Counted from the first letter of the stretch, positions 30,501 to 42,054 are shown. The stretch: DNA of 64,000 bases from Dendrolimus kikuchii (GCA_019925095.2 CM034392.1:9415887-9479886), one strand, 5' to 3'. Translations and numbers: made by a program. The notes: generated by a model not told the origin, from the letters alone.

Positions 30501-31560
30501 CCTCTCACCTTCTCTTATTTGGGTCGGCACAATATGTCTTTTCTTTTGTACTCCTCTATTTTGGTGACATACGTCCTCTGTCACATCACAAATCATGTCA
30601 TCCTTTACACAATTAATCCGTCTCTTTTTTTGGTCTACCTTTTTTACCTTTGTACCCAATCAAACTCGCAGTTTAACATTCTTTTTGTCGCGTGACTTTC
30701 ATCCCTCCTCATCACAGATGACCAGATAAAAGTTCAAAAAGTTGCAAATTCGGGTTCTGAGAGTCTGACTTAGTTCTCGTGACTTTTTCTCATTTTTAAA
30801 CGTATTTTACTCACTCGATGCCCTCAACAGATTTATTATATGATAGTTGTAGGAAACCTACATAGAAGCTGGCTGTTTGAAAGTCTCATTATTTTATAAT
30901 TAAACCTTATGTGTCGAATAATATTGTCAGTTGCTATTGAAATGTTGCTTTGTAATAGGTATTATAATTATTCAATAAATATAAAATATAGTACAAATGA
31001 AATGACGTTTCATTATATTATGGACACGCTAAACACGAGCCAAAACAGTCTACTAGATTAGAAACATTAGTTTTGAACAGTAGTTTAATAACTGTTTAAG
31101 CCCTATTCATCTTTGGACTAATATTATTTTAACTGTTAATTTACCATAAATTCTTATTCACGTTCAATCAATGACAACCGTAATTAATATTCGTATAAAA
31201 TCACAGTTTTCGAAATGACTTCTAAATTCGAACTGCCAGATTCAAATTATTTCAAATGTCGAACGCGTCGTATACACGCAGCCCGACCCCACCCCCCTAA
31301 AGCGCCCACGTCCAATCCAACTTAGGGCCGCCTTTGTAGAAAGTGGCGTTTCTAATCTGTGGCCGTATTGTACGTACGTGGCGAGAGTCGCAACGCAGCT
31401 CCCAGTCATTGACTCCGCTCGCTCGTTTGCATTGACACGAGCCCGACACTAACAGTGCACTATCCACACCGTATTATAATAACACATTCTGGAAATAAAT
31501 TGAGTGTTTTCTTTCATGTTCTGTATAGAACAAAATTTAGAGACAGATAAATACGATTAA
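30501..31560. other. Mostly unassigned; GC-rich patch at 31,270-31,470
   Basis: The patch at 31,270-31,470 is single-copy here and rich in CpG, with a CCAAT and a TACGTACGTGGCG stretch, resembling a promoter or conserved non-coding block. No open frame is attached to it. The rest is AT-rich. Confidence 0.35.
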
Positions 31561-31563
31561 AAA

Positions 31564-32112
31564 GTTTCATTTTTCTGACGAGACAATTGCTTATAACTTA
31601 TTATTGTCCAAATTCACAAGCGATTTCTTCTAAGTAAGTTCCTATATAGGTATAGATATGAGAGTGAATTTTTCAAATGGGCTTTCAAGGCAAAATCCTA
31701 AACTACGCTAAATGTGAAAAACACTCAAAAGAGTATCTAAGCCGATTTTGACGGAAACTAAAGTGGTGTATATAGATTACTTAAAAATCAATTACTCTTT
31801 TGTCAGGAATCGAATCGGTTGATTTTGAAAAAATCCTATACCGAATTATGGTAAAATATACCCCTGGCAAGGATAATTGCTTTTTCAAAAATTAAATTTT
31901 CGTCAAAATGGGCCTCAAAACTGTTTGAGAGGTTCCGCTATTTAGCATAGTTTAAGATTTAGCCCTAAAGGCTCAGTAGAAAAATCACGTTGTATATATA
32001 TATACCTATATATAAAGACCTATATAGTACCTTACTGTAATAAACTGTTCGACAGTTTATGCATTTGGCCAATGGGGAGTTATGAGAAATTGTCTCGTCG
32101 GAAAAATCGAAC
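31564..32112. mobile_element. 549-bp foldback element
   Basis: The ends pair over about 36 bp (left GACGAGACAATT, right AATTGTCTCGTC), and inner segments such as CCTATATAGGTA and AACTACGCTAAAT also recur inverted, so both arms are long and eroded. No ORF, no target duplication found. Confidence 0.6.
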
Positions 32113-32272
32113 TCTATTTTTTTGTATGAGAAAATAAATCTATGATAAAAAATATACTACAGATCATAAACTTGTCTACTACTAGTAGTACCATGAAAGA
32201 TTCAAACTAGGGATGAGAATTACCCAGTAAAAGCCCTCTATAAAAATCCTTTATTTTACATAACCACATATA

Positions 32273-32434
32273 CTAGCAGAAGGTGATGTCAGGAGCCTTA
32301 AGAACAGACGAGCTTGCATGACAAAAGTTATGAATGTCAAAGAGGCAAGTGAGGTGTGTAAGAATAAGCCTAAATGGCACTCTGTTGTTCGTGCCTACCC
32401 CGCAAGGGAACTGGCGTGAAGTTATGTATGTATG
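32273..32434 (+). mobile_element. LINE-D, 5'-truncated insertion
   Basis: Flanked by TAACCACATATA (32,261-32,272 and 32,435-32,446). It encodes the last 46 or so residues of the LINE-D protein (from AEGDVRSLKN on) and ends in (TGTA)n. Confidence 0.9.
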
Positions 32435-32449
32435 TAACCACATATAGTA

Positions 32450-32888
32450 CATATCTACCTAATTGTTTTGCACTCAGTCAAAAATTTTGTCTTATTTAAA
32501 AAGTTTTTTTTAGTTTTTTACTGATTTGGTCCAGAAATATACTTAAGTATGTTTTAAATAACAAAAACGTTTAGGAATTAGAGGAAAAATTACCTATGAC
32601 GCTATCCAGTTATGTAGGATTTGGCAGTTTTTAACAATTGCGTTGACTGGGCGTTTATGGTTTTCTAGCATTATTATGATGGCAAGTAGATACCGTATAA
32701 TATAAACGACACCCAAGAAAATAATTTTTATTAATTTATAGAGCAAATTGCTTTTTAGTAAAATGACCGTAACATAGGTAGTACATAAGTAGTAAGAAGG
32801 CGCCCAGAAGAACGGCGGACTAGACCATTTTATAAAGCTTCCAGTTTGAACAAAATAACTAAAACAATAAATTATCATGTCATTCATT
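32450..32888. other. No gene recognised
   Basis: AT-rich; a 97-codon minus ORF (32,594-32,887) is rich in hydrophobic and tyrosine residues without a known motif and is likely chance. Confidence 0.35.
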
Positions 32889-32889
32889 C

Positions 32890-33025
32890 TCAGACCTGTC
32901 CTTTTATATGACAGTGAAGCGTGGAGTGTGTATAGTCACCCGGTAAACCGCATCAAGAACTTCCAAATCCACATTCATTATCATGTCCGTGACATGCAGA
33001 TATACTGCAAGATTTACTGGTACAG
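32890..33025 (+). pseudogene. LINE scrap, PVLLYxSE motif
   Basis: The frame reads LRPVLLYDSEAWSVYSHPVN. P-V-L-L-Y-x-S-E-x-W is a conserved segment after the RT domain in RTE-like LINEs. The remainder is too eroded to assign. Confidence 0.45.
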
Positions 33026-34288
33026 ATAGAAAAAAGGTAGGAATGCGGTCCCTAAGCTTTGTAGCCAATACTCCGAACACAACTAGGATATAACGCTTGG
33101 ATAATGATGACGAACTAAAATAGTAAATTATTAAAAAATTGGTTTACTTTCTGTAGTGTCTATAGTTTTATGTTGCGTCACATCGCCTAAATAGGGTTAT
33201 ATTATCTACGTGTCATGTCACTCTGTCAAATAATAAAGATGTCTTCGATTCAAGCTAGTTTTCAACGTTATAAATAATATTTATACAACCGACCCAACAC
33301 GCGGCTAAACACTACACACTTTCAAGTACGTATATAGAGGGAAAAGACAAGTTTCATTTAAGATTAAGTAGTAAGTTAGGATTGATGTTAGTCCAGGTGA
33401 CGTTACCATTTGTTCGCTATATCACGTAATAAACGATAAGAACGATATCGCGCGTTATCAGCTTCCGCTGCGCGCGCGCAGCTGTCTCGATACGTGCCTG
33501 GATACAGACTTGATGCATGATCGAATTAAAATATAAGAGCAGTCCATAAACAGCCCGCTGCTAAGATCGGGCTGTCTAATTTTGGGCAATGGACATACTG
33601 TCCACATTTTATCGGAAATATGCATGATTCCCGAAATCTTCCCTTTTTTATCCAGGGGATAACCGCTTGAGGACCAACCACTGTGGAGAAACGCGGTGGA
33701 GCGTGTGGGATTCGCCTCGTCGGGGTGGCATTAGTCCCATGTCCTTGCTGTGAGCTCGCTTGTGCATTCACCTCCAGCCCGGATGGACCTAAAATCCTTT
33801 CTCTCTTGCAGCGATATTATGAAATACCGAAATGGTTTAGTTGGTTAGATATATACTATAATATCACTTTGGTTGATTCATCTAAAGAATTAAAATTATA
33901 TTCTAAGTTTTTTTTATGTTTTATTTCGATATCTGGCAGGGCTCAGAAGATATGAAAGTGAAAACGAGTACAAGCTAGTAAGTAATAAAAATCTTGTATT
34001 AGTTGCTTAATAAGTAGAATGAACTATAGTTTTCTTGCAGCCATTGTGACCAGTAAAGAACTAGCGGCAATAATTGCTTCGTCACCCATTGAAAAGGGCC
34101 GCAGTAGCCGGTCGGTAGCTGCTATTGTTCTATAACAAAGGACGTATATTTGAAGATAATGAATGCTCTTAACAAATCGTACAGTAAATGCTATTTCAAA
34201 CATTTATGACCTAAGATAATTTACACTTTATCTAAGATTATGACCTTTTCAGTTAGCTGAAGAAGACTGTGCAGTGTTTTATTGTGTA
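33026..34288. other. No gene recognised
   Basis: At 33,420-33,510 GATA motifs and a GCGCGCGCGCAGCTG run stand out from AT-rich flanks. At 33,540-33,790 a GC-richer block resembles an old interspersed repeat (CAGCCCGCTGCTAAGATCGG), unmatched here. Confidence 0.3.
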
Positions 34289-34395
34289 AGAAAGAATGCT
34301 AGTACCGGTAGGACAGCTTGTCGTTAGAGGCGACTAAACAACCCACAGCAAGGTAATTGGGCATTTGCCCATCTGGATGGTATCATGGTCTGAAG
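34289..34395 (+). mobile_element. SINE-A copy 8, 5' part, split by hAT
   Basis: From AAGAAAGAATGCTAG to the GGTCTGAAG site. The copy resumes at 35,021 with ATGCCGTCAAAACAAC, so it was cut by the element between. Confidence 0.75.
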
Positions 34396-35020
34396 CATCG
34401 TTTCTCAACCTGAGGATCGCGACCGTTATGTGTGTCGCCTTTGTTATATTAAAGGGGGTAGCAGTCTATTAAAAAAAATGGATATATGCAGTTCACACGC
34501 AGTAGAAGTGAAACTTCAGAGAATAAGAATTTTCGCATTTCTATTCTATTATAGACGTCTTTATTCTTGGGTATTTTGACCCTTATTCGTATTAATTCAA
34601 TCTGAATTACACTTTAAACCACTAGCATAAAGTTCAAAATTCAATACACTGTTACACACAATTTCCTTTGATCTTCATATAAAACAATATCTGCCTTAAG
34701 TTTATATAGATAGAGCTAAAATTCATTTGAAATCTTGTAACTCTTGAAAATTAATACTAACCGGTAAAGAAAAATATGTTTTATTTTGAATTGAATAAAG
34801 TTGAATTTTATGTTTATCTCGTTTTAGTGTCCCTTTTTCGTTTTATTGAGTTTCAAATTAGAACGATTCCAAAGAAGTTTCACTTCAATAAAACTTATGT
34901 ACAAATCAAACGTATAAAATAAACTATTAACCAAATTCTGTAGTGAAGGGGTCGCAAGACTTTTTGCTCAACTTCTTGGTTTTCTCGCAGGTCGTGACAT
35001 AGACATCATTGAGAAACAAA
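34396..35020. mobile_element. Non-autonomous hAT element inside SINE-A
   Basis: The ends carry CATCGTTTCTCAACC and, inverted, TTTGTTTCTCAATG, followed inward by GATCGCGACC / GGTCGTGAC, the typical hAT terminal pattern. The 8-bp duplication is GTCTGAAG (34,388-34,395) against GTCTAGAG (35,021-35,028); the latter matches both the hAT nTCTAGAn preference and the bases found at this position in other SINE-A copies. No transposase frame inside. Confidence 0.8.
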
Positions 35021-35105
35021 GTCTAGAGTACACTAAGGTATGCCGTCAAAACAACTTTGAGTTTTTTCCGCAATCAGTGGCCAGGTTCCAGTCACGCTTC
35101 GAGGT
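35021..35105 (+). mobile_element. SINE-A copy 8, 3' part
   Basis: Continuation of 34,289-34,395 on the far side of the hAT insertion, up to GTCACGCTTCGAG; the tail region is missing. Confidence 0.75.
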
Positions 35106-36775
35106 GGAAATTAGTTTTCGCGGGGCGCATAGGCATAGGTTAAAAAGCAAAGACGCACACATGTCCATCAGTGGGCGACTGATCGCTGAAACGTTGATCA
35201 TGATTAAGGTGAAAATATAGACGAGCGGCGGCGGCATTTTTCAATTTTTTCAAAAGATTTTTGACACAAGCTATAATAGTTCCTTTTTAATTTTCTGTAG
35301 GCAAAAGGTTTCCGTTTTACCAAGGTGGAACTCATATGAAATCGTCATGTCCGTCCGTCTGTCCGTCGGAATAAGGACTTTAACGTACACGTTTCTCACT
35401 TTCACGGAACCCTTCATTATGTGTGGACTGTTTGTGACTGACTTGCCAGTTATTAACCAAAACACATCATTCATGCAAGTTAAAAAACAATCTAGGTATA
35501 GTCTCTCTTGTCTCTGGCACTTGGAAATTTTAAAGGAGACGGATACGCTTTCATACATTCTTGGGCCCAGATTGTAAAAAATATGAGAGTGATTTTAAGT
35601 GTATTTTATTATATTGATATTTTTTTATAATTGTAGTGGGTTTAGTTATTTTGAATGAATTAATCGTGTGTATAAGTGTTTTCCTATTCATAATTGTTGA
35701 AATTCATTCACCTAAATCGATTACGCAAATCAACAACTTATTTTATTTACTATCTTATTTTTGAAATTTCTCGTCCTACAGTTAGAATTTAAGAATGATG
35801 TTTTCCATTTTGTGATAGGAAGTAAATAATACTTGTTAAGCTGTATTTCACTCAGTTCATCACATTTCTTTGACCCAAAAGTCCCAGTCTCCTTTCGAAT
35901 CTTCGAACAATGACGTTGTAATTTTCTTGAGTAACGGTAGGTGGTCCGCGGCGCGTGACGTCCGCCGACTACCGGTGTTAATGACGGCGTAACACCGATC
36001 TTCACGCTCACAACACATTCTTTCGTCTTGAATTCCAATAATCGTAATAAAGCAACTATTACATCGATTTCACTTGAGTTGTTGCTTAATAAATCCAATA
36101 TTTTATAATGTACATATATCAGTTTCCTGAGGCGGTCGTTGTCACTGCAGCATAATTTTATACTTTGGCATTGGAACAAATTGTTTATATTTTTAACCCA
36201 CTTCAAAACATGAGGAAATTATCAAGTCGTCGTATATTTTGTATGTACTTTTAGCCATAACTTTTTCTTTCTGAACCCATTTTAATGATTTTTTGCACTT
36301 GATTAAGTAAAGCTTAAAATAGTTCCATATAAATTTTATTGCTTTGGTTTCCGAAGATATAGCAGAAAACTCATTAAAATCAGATAGAAAATGGGTAGGT
36401 AGTCTTTACGGTTTTTCAGCATAACTTTCTTTGTTTCTAAACCATTTTTGGTTATTCTTTTTACGTTGGATTCATTACAGCTTTAAGATAGTATCAATCA
36501 TATAAATTTCATTGATTCCATATACGTACGTAACTTAAAAGTGAAAAATATTGGTTTTCTAGCAAAATAGAAAGTGATTACAAGCAAAAACAAATATTTT
36601 AAAATTGTTACAAAAAATACTTATTTCTTGCTTTTTATTAACTATTGAAGTCGGTTTTTTTTTATATAATTTTTTTATGTAAACTTGTTTTTATTTATTT
36701 ATTCAAAGTGTTCTTAGACATCAATAAGGTTTATTTAAATGTTATGTATTTGTAATAGTATTATTCATAGGCGGT
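35106..36775. other. No recognised gene; diverged repeats
   Basis: 35,330-35,370 carries GTCCGTCCGTCTGTCCGTCG, part of a diverged interspersed repeat. 36,600-36,665 is a relative of the 9,737 inverted-repeat unit (AAGTCGGTTTT end). Confidence 0.35.
35730..36206 (-). CDS. Unrecognised 158-aa ORF
   Basis: Open for 158 codons from ATG; begins MKWVKNINNLFQCQSIKLCC and includes VVGGRHAPRTTYRYSRKLQR, a GC-richer island inside AT-rich codons. The change in composition within the frame suggests that it crosses different sequence types and is not one gene. No known domain. Confidence 0.2.
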   Translation of the reverse strand: MKWVKNINNLFQCQSIKLCCSDNDRLRKLIYVHYKILDLLSNNSSEIDVIVALLRLLEFKTKECVVSVKIGVTPSLTPVVGGRHAPRTTYRYSRKLQRHCSKIRKETGTFGSKKCDELSEIQLNKYYLLPITKWKTSFLNSNCRTRNFKNKIVNKISC

Positions 36776-36834
36776 ACTCTGTTGTTCGTGCCTACCCCGC
36801 AAGGGAAGTGGCGTGAAGTTATGTATGTATGTAT
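36776..36834 (+). mobile_element. LINE-D, very short 3' end
   Basis: Only about 55 bp: CTCTGTTGTTCGTGCCTACC to the (TGTA)n tail. GGTACT flanks both sides, possibly a 6-bp duplication. Confidence 0.75.
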
Positions 36835-37178
36835 GGTACTTATTTTATTTAAAACTATTTTTTTTACATTTTTATTAAGTCTATAAAAATACAATGTTCA
36901 ATACACGATCATCGTCAATAAATTAGATTTTTCAAATAAGTAGCGCTTGTAATTTCCACCGCAATATCCAAGAAACTAGAGCGACTCACTTCGACCTGGG
37001 TCCAGCTCGAAGAACCTCTACTGGAAGGACTAGGATTATTAACAACAAGCTGTAATACTCTTTACCCTGCTTTTTACTTCTCCCTTCCAGCTAGATTCAT
37101 AACTTTACCGGAAGACACGTCCTGTAGAATTAGGCATGTCTTTTTATATTGTATAAGTTCGTGTTTGACCGACATTTT

Positions 37179-37478
37179 ATCCGTGCAGGAACGGAGAAAG
37201 AATCCAATTTCCTGCGGCCGGGCGGCCTGTCGTAAGAGGCGACTTAACAACCCACAGCCAAGTGGTAGGGTATTTGCCCGACTGGATGGCTACCACCCCT
37301 GGTCTAAAGTATGTCGCTATAACAACCTTGAGTTGTGTTCCGGCATTAATGACCAGGTTCCAGTTTCCCTTAAGAGAGCAGCAGCGCATTTGTAGCAACT
37401 TTGATGTTGCAAATGTCCATAGGCGATGGTAACCGCTTTCCATCACGTGGGCCGTCTGCCTGTCTGCTGTACTAAAAA
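37179..37478 (+). mobile_element. SINE-A copy 9, full length
   Basis: ATCCGTGCAGGAACGG at the start, tail near 37,478. Well preserved, with intact GTCGTAAGAGGCGAC hairpin. Confidence 0.85.
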
Positions 37479-38082
37479 ATAATAATTTTACGTATACCGC
37501 TTCTGAATATACCTAGTTGAAAATAAAGAATAGTACTATTATCAGTTACAAAATTTTAGGTGTCACTTAACCAGTATTTTTAAAATTCAATCAAACACTA
37601 CACAGCCTACATTTTAAAATAAACATTTTCCGTCAAATCATATTCAAAACCGTAGAATTCAGACAAGGGCTATCTATACAAAAAAGTTATGAATAGCAAA
37701 CTCATTATAAACACTCTGAAGCTATTAAAAGTTTAAATACACGGCCGGCGTTAGAGTAATAATAATGACTATAATTATTTCCATTATTATAACACTTCTA
37801 ACGCAATGTTAGTAGCAATTTGTGATGCCGGCACGGCGGTGGTTGCGTACTTTTAATGCAACCACATCGATAATTACGTTTAATTGTCTGTATCCGACGT
37901 TTGTCTTTTTAAAATTTGGCACTAATGATTACTTAAAAATTCTACTTTAACACAAGTAGTAAATCAATAATAAATTAGCCTTTGATAATAATCTTTTATT
38001 TACATAGACACAAAACTTAAATTTAATTTAATCTATATGTAATAGTCAAAGTTCGAAATGCAGTCTCTTCCTGGAATGATTG
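37479..38082. other. No gene recognised
   Basis: AT-rich sequence without a repeat match that I can support. Confidence 0.35.
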
Positions 38083-38430
38083 TTTTTTTTTTAAGGCGGG
38101 GGAAATGCATTTCGCACAGTACCGGGTCCTTTGCTAGGGATTAGACAATAGTCGATTATGGAGGCATTTCCAAGGGAGCATTCCAAACACTAATCGAACG
38201 GTTTGTGTGGAGACTCAAGTACTCAATACTCCACTAAAACCACTCTCTCCTCCCATGTGCCCCGCGCTTATGGCAGGAAGAGCGTGAGACTTAGAACGTA
38301 GTTACGCCCACGCTGATCCTAACGCATCAGTGCTTGAGATTGCTCCGGGAAGCAGTGCAAACTCACTTGGTCAACAGGGGTGAAGACTCCTCTGCTCCCT
38401 AGATTCTAGAGGGCCCCTGCAGCGGTATTT

Positions 38431-38931
38431 TCAAGGAGGGAAGTCATGCGCATATCTGCGTCTCCGGGACCCCGACTGACGTCGGTACCCGTGAGATGCA
38501 TGCGCACTTGTACCTCTCTCCTTATCTCGTTCTGCGGCCTCCCTTTGAGACATTACAGTCTCGCAGAAATTGGACGCATCCACCCAATGATCATCACTCT
38601 GCAGCATAGCTTGCACCAGACTGCCGAGCGAATCGATTGGACCTACTATTGTCTCGAGTTCAAACCTCTGTCGTGCCCATGCTGCGCACTCGACTAGCGT
38701 ATGAAACGCCGTGTCTTGTTCGCCACACTGACAACATTGGGGTAAAAGCAGCCAGCCCATGATATGATTCAGATACTTATCGAAGCACCCATCCCCGGTA
38801 AGTATCTGCGTCATGAAGGTCAGGGTCCCGCGTTTCCGCGAGAGCCATCGCAACAGGTGTGGGCGCACCGCTTCCACTGTCCCAATGCCAGCCACAGAGT
38901 TTTCCAACTCTACTGACCAAATTTGGATCAT
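38431..38931 (-). pseudogene. LINE-E C-terminal CCHC domain
   Basis: The 166-codon frame includes GTVEAVRPHLLRWLSRKRGT, the zinc knuckle CCQCGEQDTAFHTLVEC (C-x2-C-x7-H-x4-C), MSQREAAERDKE and an RRRRYAH end, parallel to the fragment at 19.1-19.6 kb. The knuckle at this place is a feature of R1-clade elements. Confidence 0.8.
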
Positions 38932-39376
38932 GCCCGCGGTTTCCCGCGTCCTGATCGCCTGAATCTCGGCCTGTCAGTAGACCAGGCCACGTGCGAGGGC
39001 ATCCTGTCGGAGGCGCCGAACTTTGGCAAGTACGTCCGCCTGGAGAGGCCAGGGCGGATAGCCTACCAAGAGTGTCGACGCCGACGATGGTCCTCACCGC
39101 CAGGACCCGCTGTGCGCGGCACAGCAGAGTCCTATTGGGGCGGTGAAGTGCAGTGGACCAAACGGGTGCACCGTACAGGGCCATACTCCAAAGGACGCCC
39201 GAGTAGAGTTTCCTAGTCGTCGTCCCCGGTCCCTCGACGTTGGGAAGGAGCCGAGAGAGGGTGCCTGAGGACCTCACGAGTTTGGGAACTAGCTGCTTCA
39301 AGTGCGCCTTAAACAGCCATTTCCCGTCGAGAATTAGCCCCAGATATTTCATCTGGGGTCCTATACGAATGTCCAC
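38777..39376 (-). pseudogene. LINE-E thumb and connection region
   Basis: The first 105 residues fit the post-RT region (MKYLGLILDGKWLFKAHL, LYSGVLWSMALYGAPVWS). After VDTLGRLSALASPGG the reading becomes compositionally odd (GRTCQSSAPPTGCPR), marking another frameshift near 39,060. Confidence 0.7.
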
Positions 39377-39461
39377 CCCTTGAACTTAACGGTCAAGTCC
39401 GCGGGGGGATTACGAAATTGCCTATGGAACATGACGGACTCCGTTTTCGCGGGGGAGACCT

Positions 39462-39794
39462 TCAGCCCAACCTGCCTATTCTTTGGACAACGATCACCAA
39501 CCCGTCATTGGTGAGGTCCACGGATTCCGTGTAAGACGCAGCGCGTGCCATGAGTAGGGTGTCATCCGCAAAGCAGATTAGTCCTATTTTGGGCAGGATC
39601 GGAACCCGAAGGATCCAGTCATAACCAACATTCCAAAGAATCGGCCCGAGGACCGACCCCTGTGGGACGCCGCACGCGATGCGTCCCCGACCTGACGCGC
39701 GATTCTCGGACTCACCGCCCCTCCCAAAGGATGTACCTGTCCTGGAGGTATGCGCCCAACTGCCTCGTGAGGTACGGGGGAACTCCGTGTGCAT
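39462..39794 (-). pseudogene. LINE-E reverse transcriptase, catalytic blocks B and C
   Basis: This frame continues the RT after a frameshift near 39,720-39,790. It carries IACGVPQGSVLGPILWN (block B) and LICFADDTLLMARA, with the FADD form of the catalytic YxDD box. About 110 codons. Confidence 0.8.
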
Positions 39795-40650
39795 GGAGCC
39801 CCTCTCTGATCGTTTCGTGAGGGAGGCTGTTAAAGGCGTTCGCTATATCAAGCGACATCGCCAGGAAAGTATCCTTTGCTTGGACGGCTTCGTCCGTTAC
39901 AGCTCGCAGTGTCTCGAAGGCGTCCAACGTGAAGCGCCTCCGCCGAAACCCGAACTGCGTCTGTGCTAGCCCCGGCTCCATAGTGTCGAGATGCTTAACG
40001 AGACGTTCCGCTAAGATCTTTTCGAAGACCTTGGCTATCTCGTTGAGCAAAACTATGGGCCTGTAGGCGGACGGATCGTTGGGAGACCGACCTCCCTTAG
40101 GAATCAGGCATAATCGGCCCTCCTTCCATTGCGACGGAAACTGACCTGCGCGAATACAGGCATCGAACAGTTCCCGCAGCTGGCTGCGTAGATGTTTATT
40201 AGCCAAGAAGAAGAGCCGACCCGGAACCCCGTCGGGCCCCAGTGCCGTCTTCCTGCCCCGGAGCCGGTCCAGGGCGACGTCTAATTCTTCCTCGGTGATG
40301 GAGTGAGGTTCCACCTCCGAGATGTCGGGAATGATTGGACCTATGTTGGGGGGAGTAAAGATCCCCGGATCCGTGAAAAGCCCATCGATAACCGACCGGA
40401 GGACCTCGGGTTCGAGCGTTTTCGTAACCGTGGAAGTGCAAGGCCGCAACGTATTGCATGCCCCACGGTAAGGACGCCCCCAAGGGTCCCGGTCGAGTAT
40501 CTCGAGGAGGTCGGCCCGAGCCCGGGCTTTCGCTTGCAAAATTGCAATCGAAAGGGCCTTCCAGGCCTCTCTGAACTCTCCCACGAGTTCATTCTCCTCA
40601 ACATAGTCTGGAGGACGACGCGCGTAAGTTTGGCCAAGACTTTTCGACAA
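39712..40650 (-). pseudogene. LINE-E reverse transcriptase, N-terminal part
   Basis: A 312-codon open frame. Residues 30-65 hold the linker typical of R1-clade proteins (AKARARADLLEILDRDPWGR). RT blocks follow: LCLIPKGG near 180, SAYRPIVLLNEIAKVFEKIL near 192-212, QFGFRRRR near 232, and the block-A aspartate in SLDIANAFNSLP near 265. Blocks B and C continue in another frame (39,462-39,794), so RT is split. The upstream endonuclease is absent; the M is internal. Confidence 0.85.
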
Positions 40651-40655
40651 AACCC

Positions 40656-41493
40656 GAAATAAATTCTAATTTCGGCCTTTGATAAAGTATTTTTAGTCAA
40701 ATCTGGAAGTACCTAACTTTTTAGTCGAACGTAAAATAATCTATTTCGGGCTTTAAGACAGACTCGGTCAAACGTGGATTCGTACTGCACTCAAACTAAA
40801 AATGATCTTCGAAATTACCTAAATGTAAAATATCAAACGTATTGTGCAATTCAAAATGTCTTAAAGCAGCACCTTGTCAAAATAAAGATTAATGTTTTTT
40901 CTAAATTATTGTCATCAATCCTGTTTCAAAATAAGAATAAAAATTTAATTACTTTTTGGGATATGTCAATTGATTATTACAATATTGAAACGATAAACAT
41001 TAAAATTAAGAAATGTCGTTTTAATCTTGCAAATTAACACATTCCAATATCTAATTGAGACCTGACTAGTCAAACCCCGATTTCATGAAATTGAGTTTCG
41101 GCATTTGACTGTATAAATTAGTCTCTCCTAGGTTAGACAAAAATTCTTTAGACGTAATTAATTTGTACTTTGACTAAGACTTTATGTCAGACCTGAGGTT
41201 TGACTAGTTATACCTAGGAATGCCAGAGCTTCGATGTTTGACTATAACATATACATTGTTTTTTCTTAGAAGATCATTTTGTTACAACACACACACAATT
41301 ATTATAACAACCAATTACATAATTCAACAAAGCTTAAACCTTAATAGTCCATTTAATATCTAAAAATAAATAAGTAGAAAATGTTTTAAATTAATCTTCT
41401 AATAAATAGCAAGACTTGTATTCAAAAATTTATCTCATATCAAAAACAGGTTGAAAAAATTTCAACCAGTCAAGATTTCAAGAAGTCGCAACA
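40656..41493. repeat. Cluster of AGTCAAA / CCGAAA palindromic units
   Basis: Imperfect palindromes recur at 40,636-40,690 (CCCGAAAT..ATTTCGGC), 40,718-40,780, 41,065-41,112 (AGTCAAACCCCGATTTC and its inverse CGGCATTTGACT) and 41,180-41,240. They share TTTGAC or GTCAAA ends around a CCGAAA core. No ORF of note apart from an 87-codon AT-rich one (40,774-41,037). Confidence 0.45.
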
Positions 41494-42043
41494 ACATATT
41501 ATAAAATTCTAAAAATACCGTGTCTCTACATTAAAGCTATAAAAAAACTGGAATAGACTATATAAACGATGGAGAACATGATGCATTTTTTTTTAGATTT
41601 CTTGTTTGTTCCAAATTCACGTAAAAACTACTGGGCCGATTTCGATGAGGTTTTCGCTGCTCGACAACTAACTACTTAGACTTAAAATCTTTGTTATGAA
41701 TGATTTAAAATAACAAAATTGAAAAAAAAATCCAATGCGATTTTCACACTGATCGATAGCTAATTTTATGTTACAAAACGTGGGAGATAGTTTTTATCTC
41801 GGGAATCTCGCGGAATTTGTCCCGGGAGCGGTTTGAAGTTGTGCTGGTGCATAAAAATTAGTTTATTCCGATACAGTTTCCACGAAAACGATAGCTTACT
41901 TAATGCTGCGATAGGTACTTTATGTCCATGGAATCCCGCAGGAATTTTCCCGGGTGTGGTACAAATTAATTAGATTGCATAAATATAAGCTGATTTCGAT
42001 ACGATTTCACTAGAGAGATAGCTTAAGTCTTTTTCAAATGATA
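41494..42043 (+). mobile_element. Helitron-B variant, 3' end lost
   Basis: It starts CATATTATAAAATTCTAAAA, contains CCGTGTCTCTACATT and ACTATATAAACGATG, and has an extra internal copy of the CCCGCAGGAATTTTCCCGG segment. The 3' CTAG end is not found; LINE-D is inserted at 42,055. Confidence 0.65.
41901..42035 (+). repeat. Young local duplication, copy 1
   Basis: 135 bp inside Helitron-B that recur at 43,167-43,305 with two substitutions and one 4-bp indel, much closer than B copies are to one another. Confidence 0.85.
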
Positions 42044-42054
42044 ATATAAAGTAC

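Larger units (their letters stand above)
38083..40655 (-). mobile_element. LINE-E (R1 clade), 5'-truncated long copy
   Basis: About 2.57 kb: poly-A tail (T-run 38,083-38,092), 3' UTR (38,093-38,430) and a broken RT protein running to 40,650. GC content is far above the flanks. The endonuclease domain and ORF1 are missing. At least three frame changes divide the coding part. The UTR resembles that of the fragment at 18.7-19.6 kb only loosely, so the two copies are old or belong to sub-families. Confidence 0.85.

Noticed and set aside
37165..37395. Recurring ORF QERRKNTISCGRAACRKR across SINE-A copies
   Set aside because: Its recurrence follows from the copies being the same repeat; the frame is not preserved in older copies, and antisense ORFs are just as long.
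39679..40662. Plus-strand ORFs over LINE-E
   Set aside because: Shadows of the minus-strand RT frame in GC-rich sequence.
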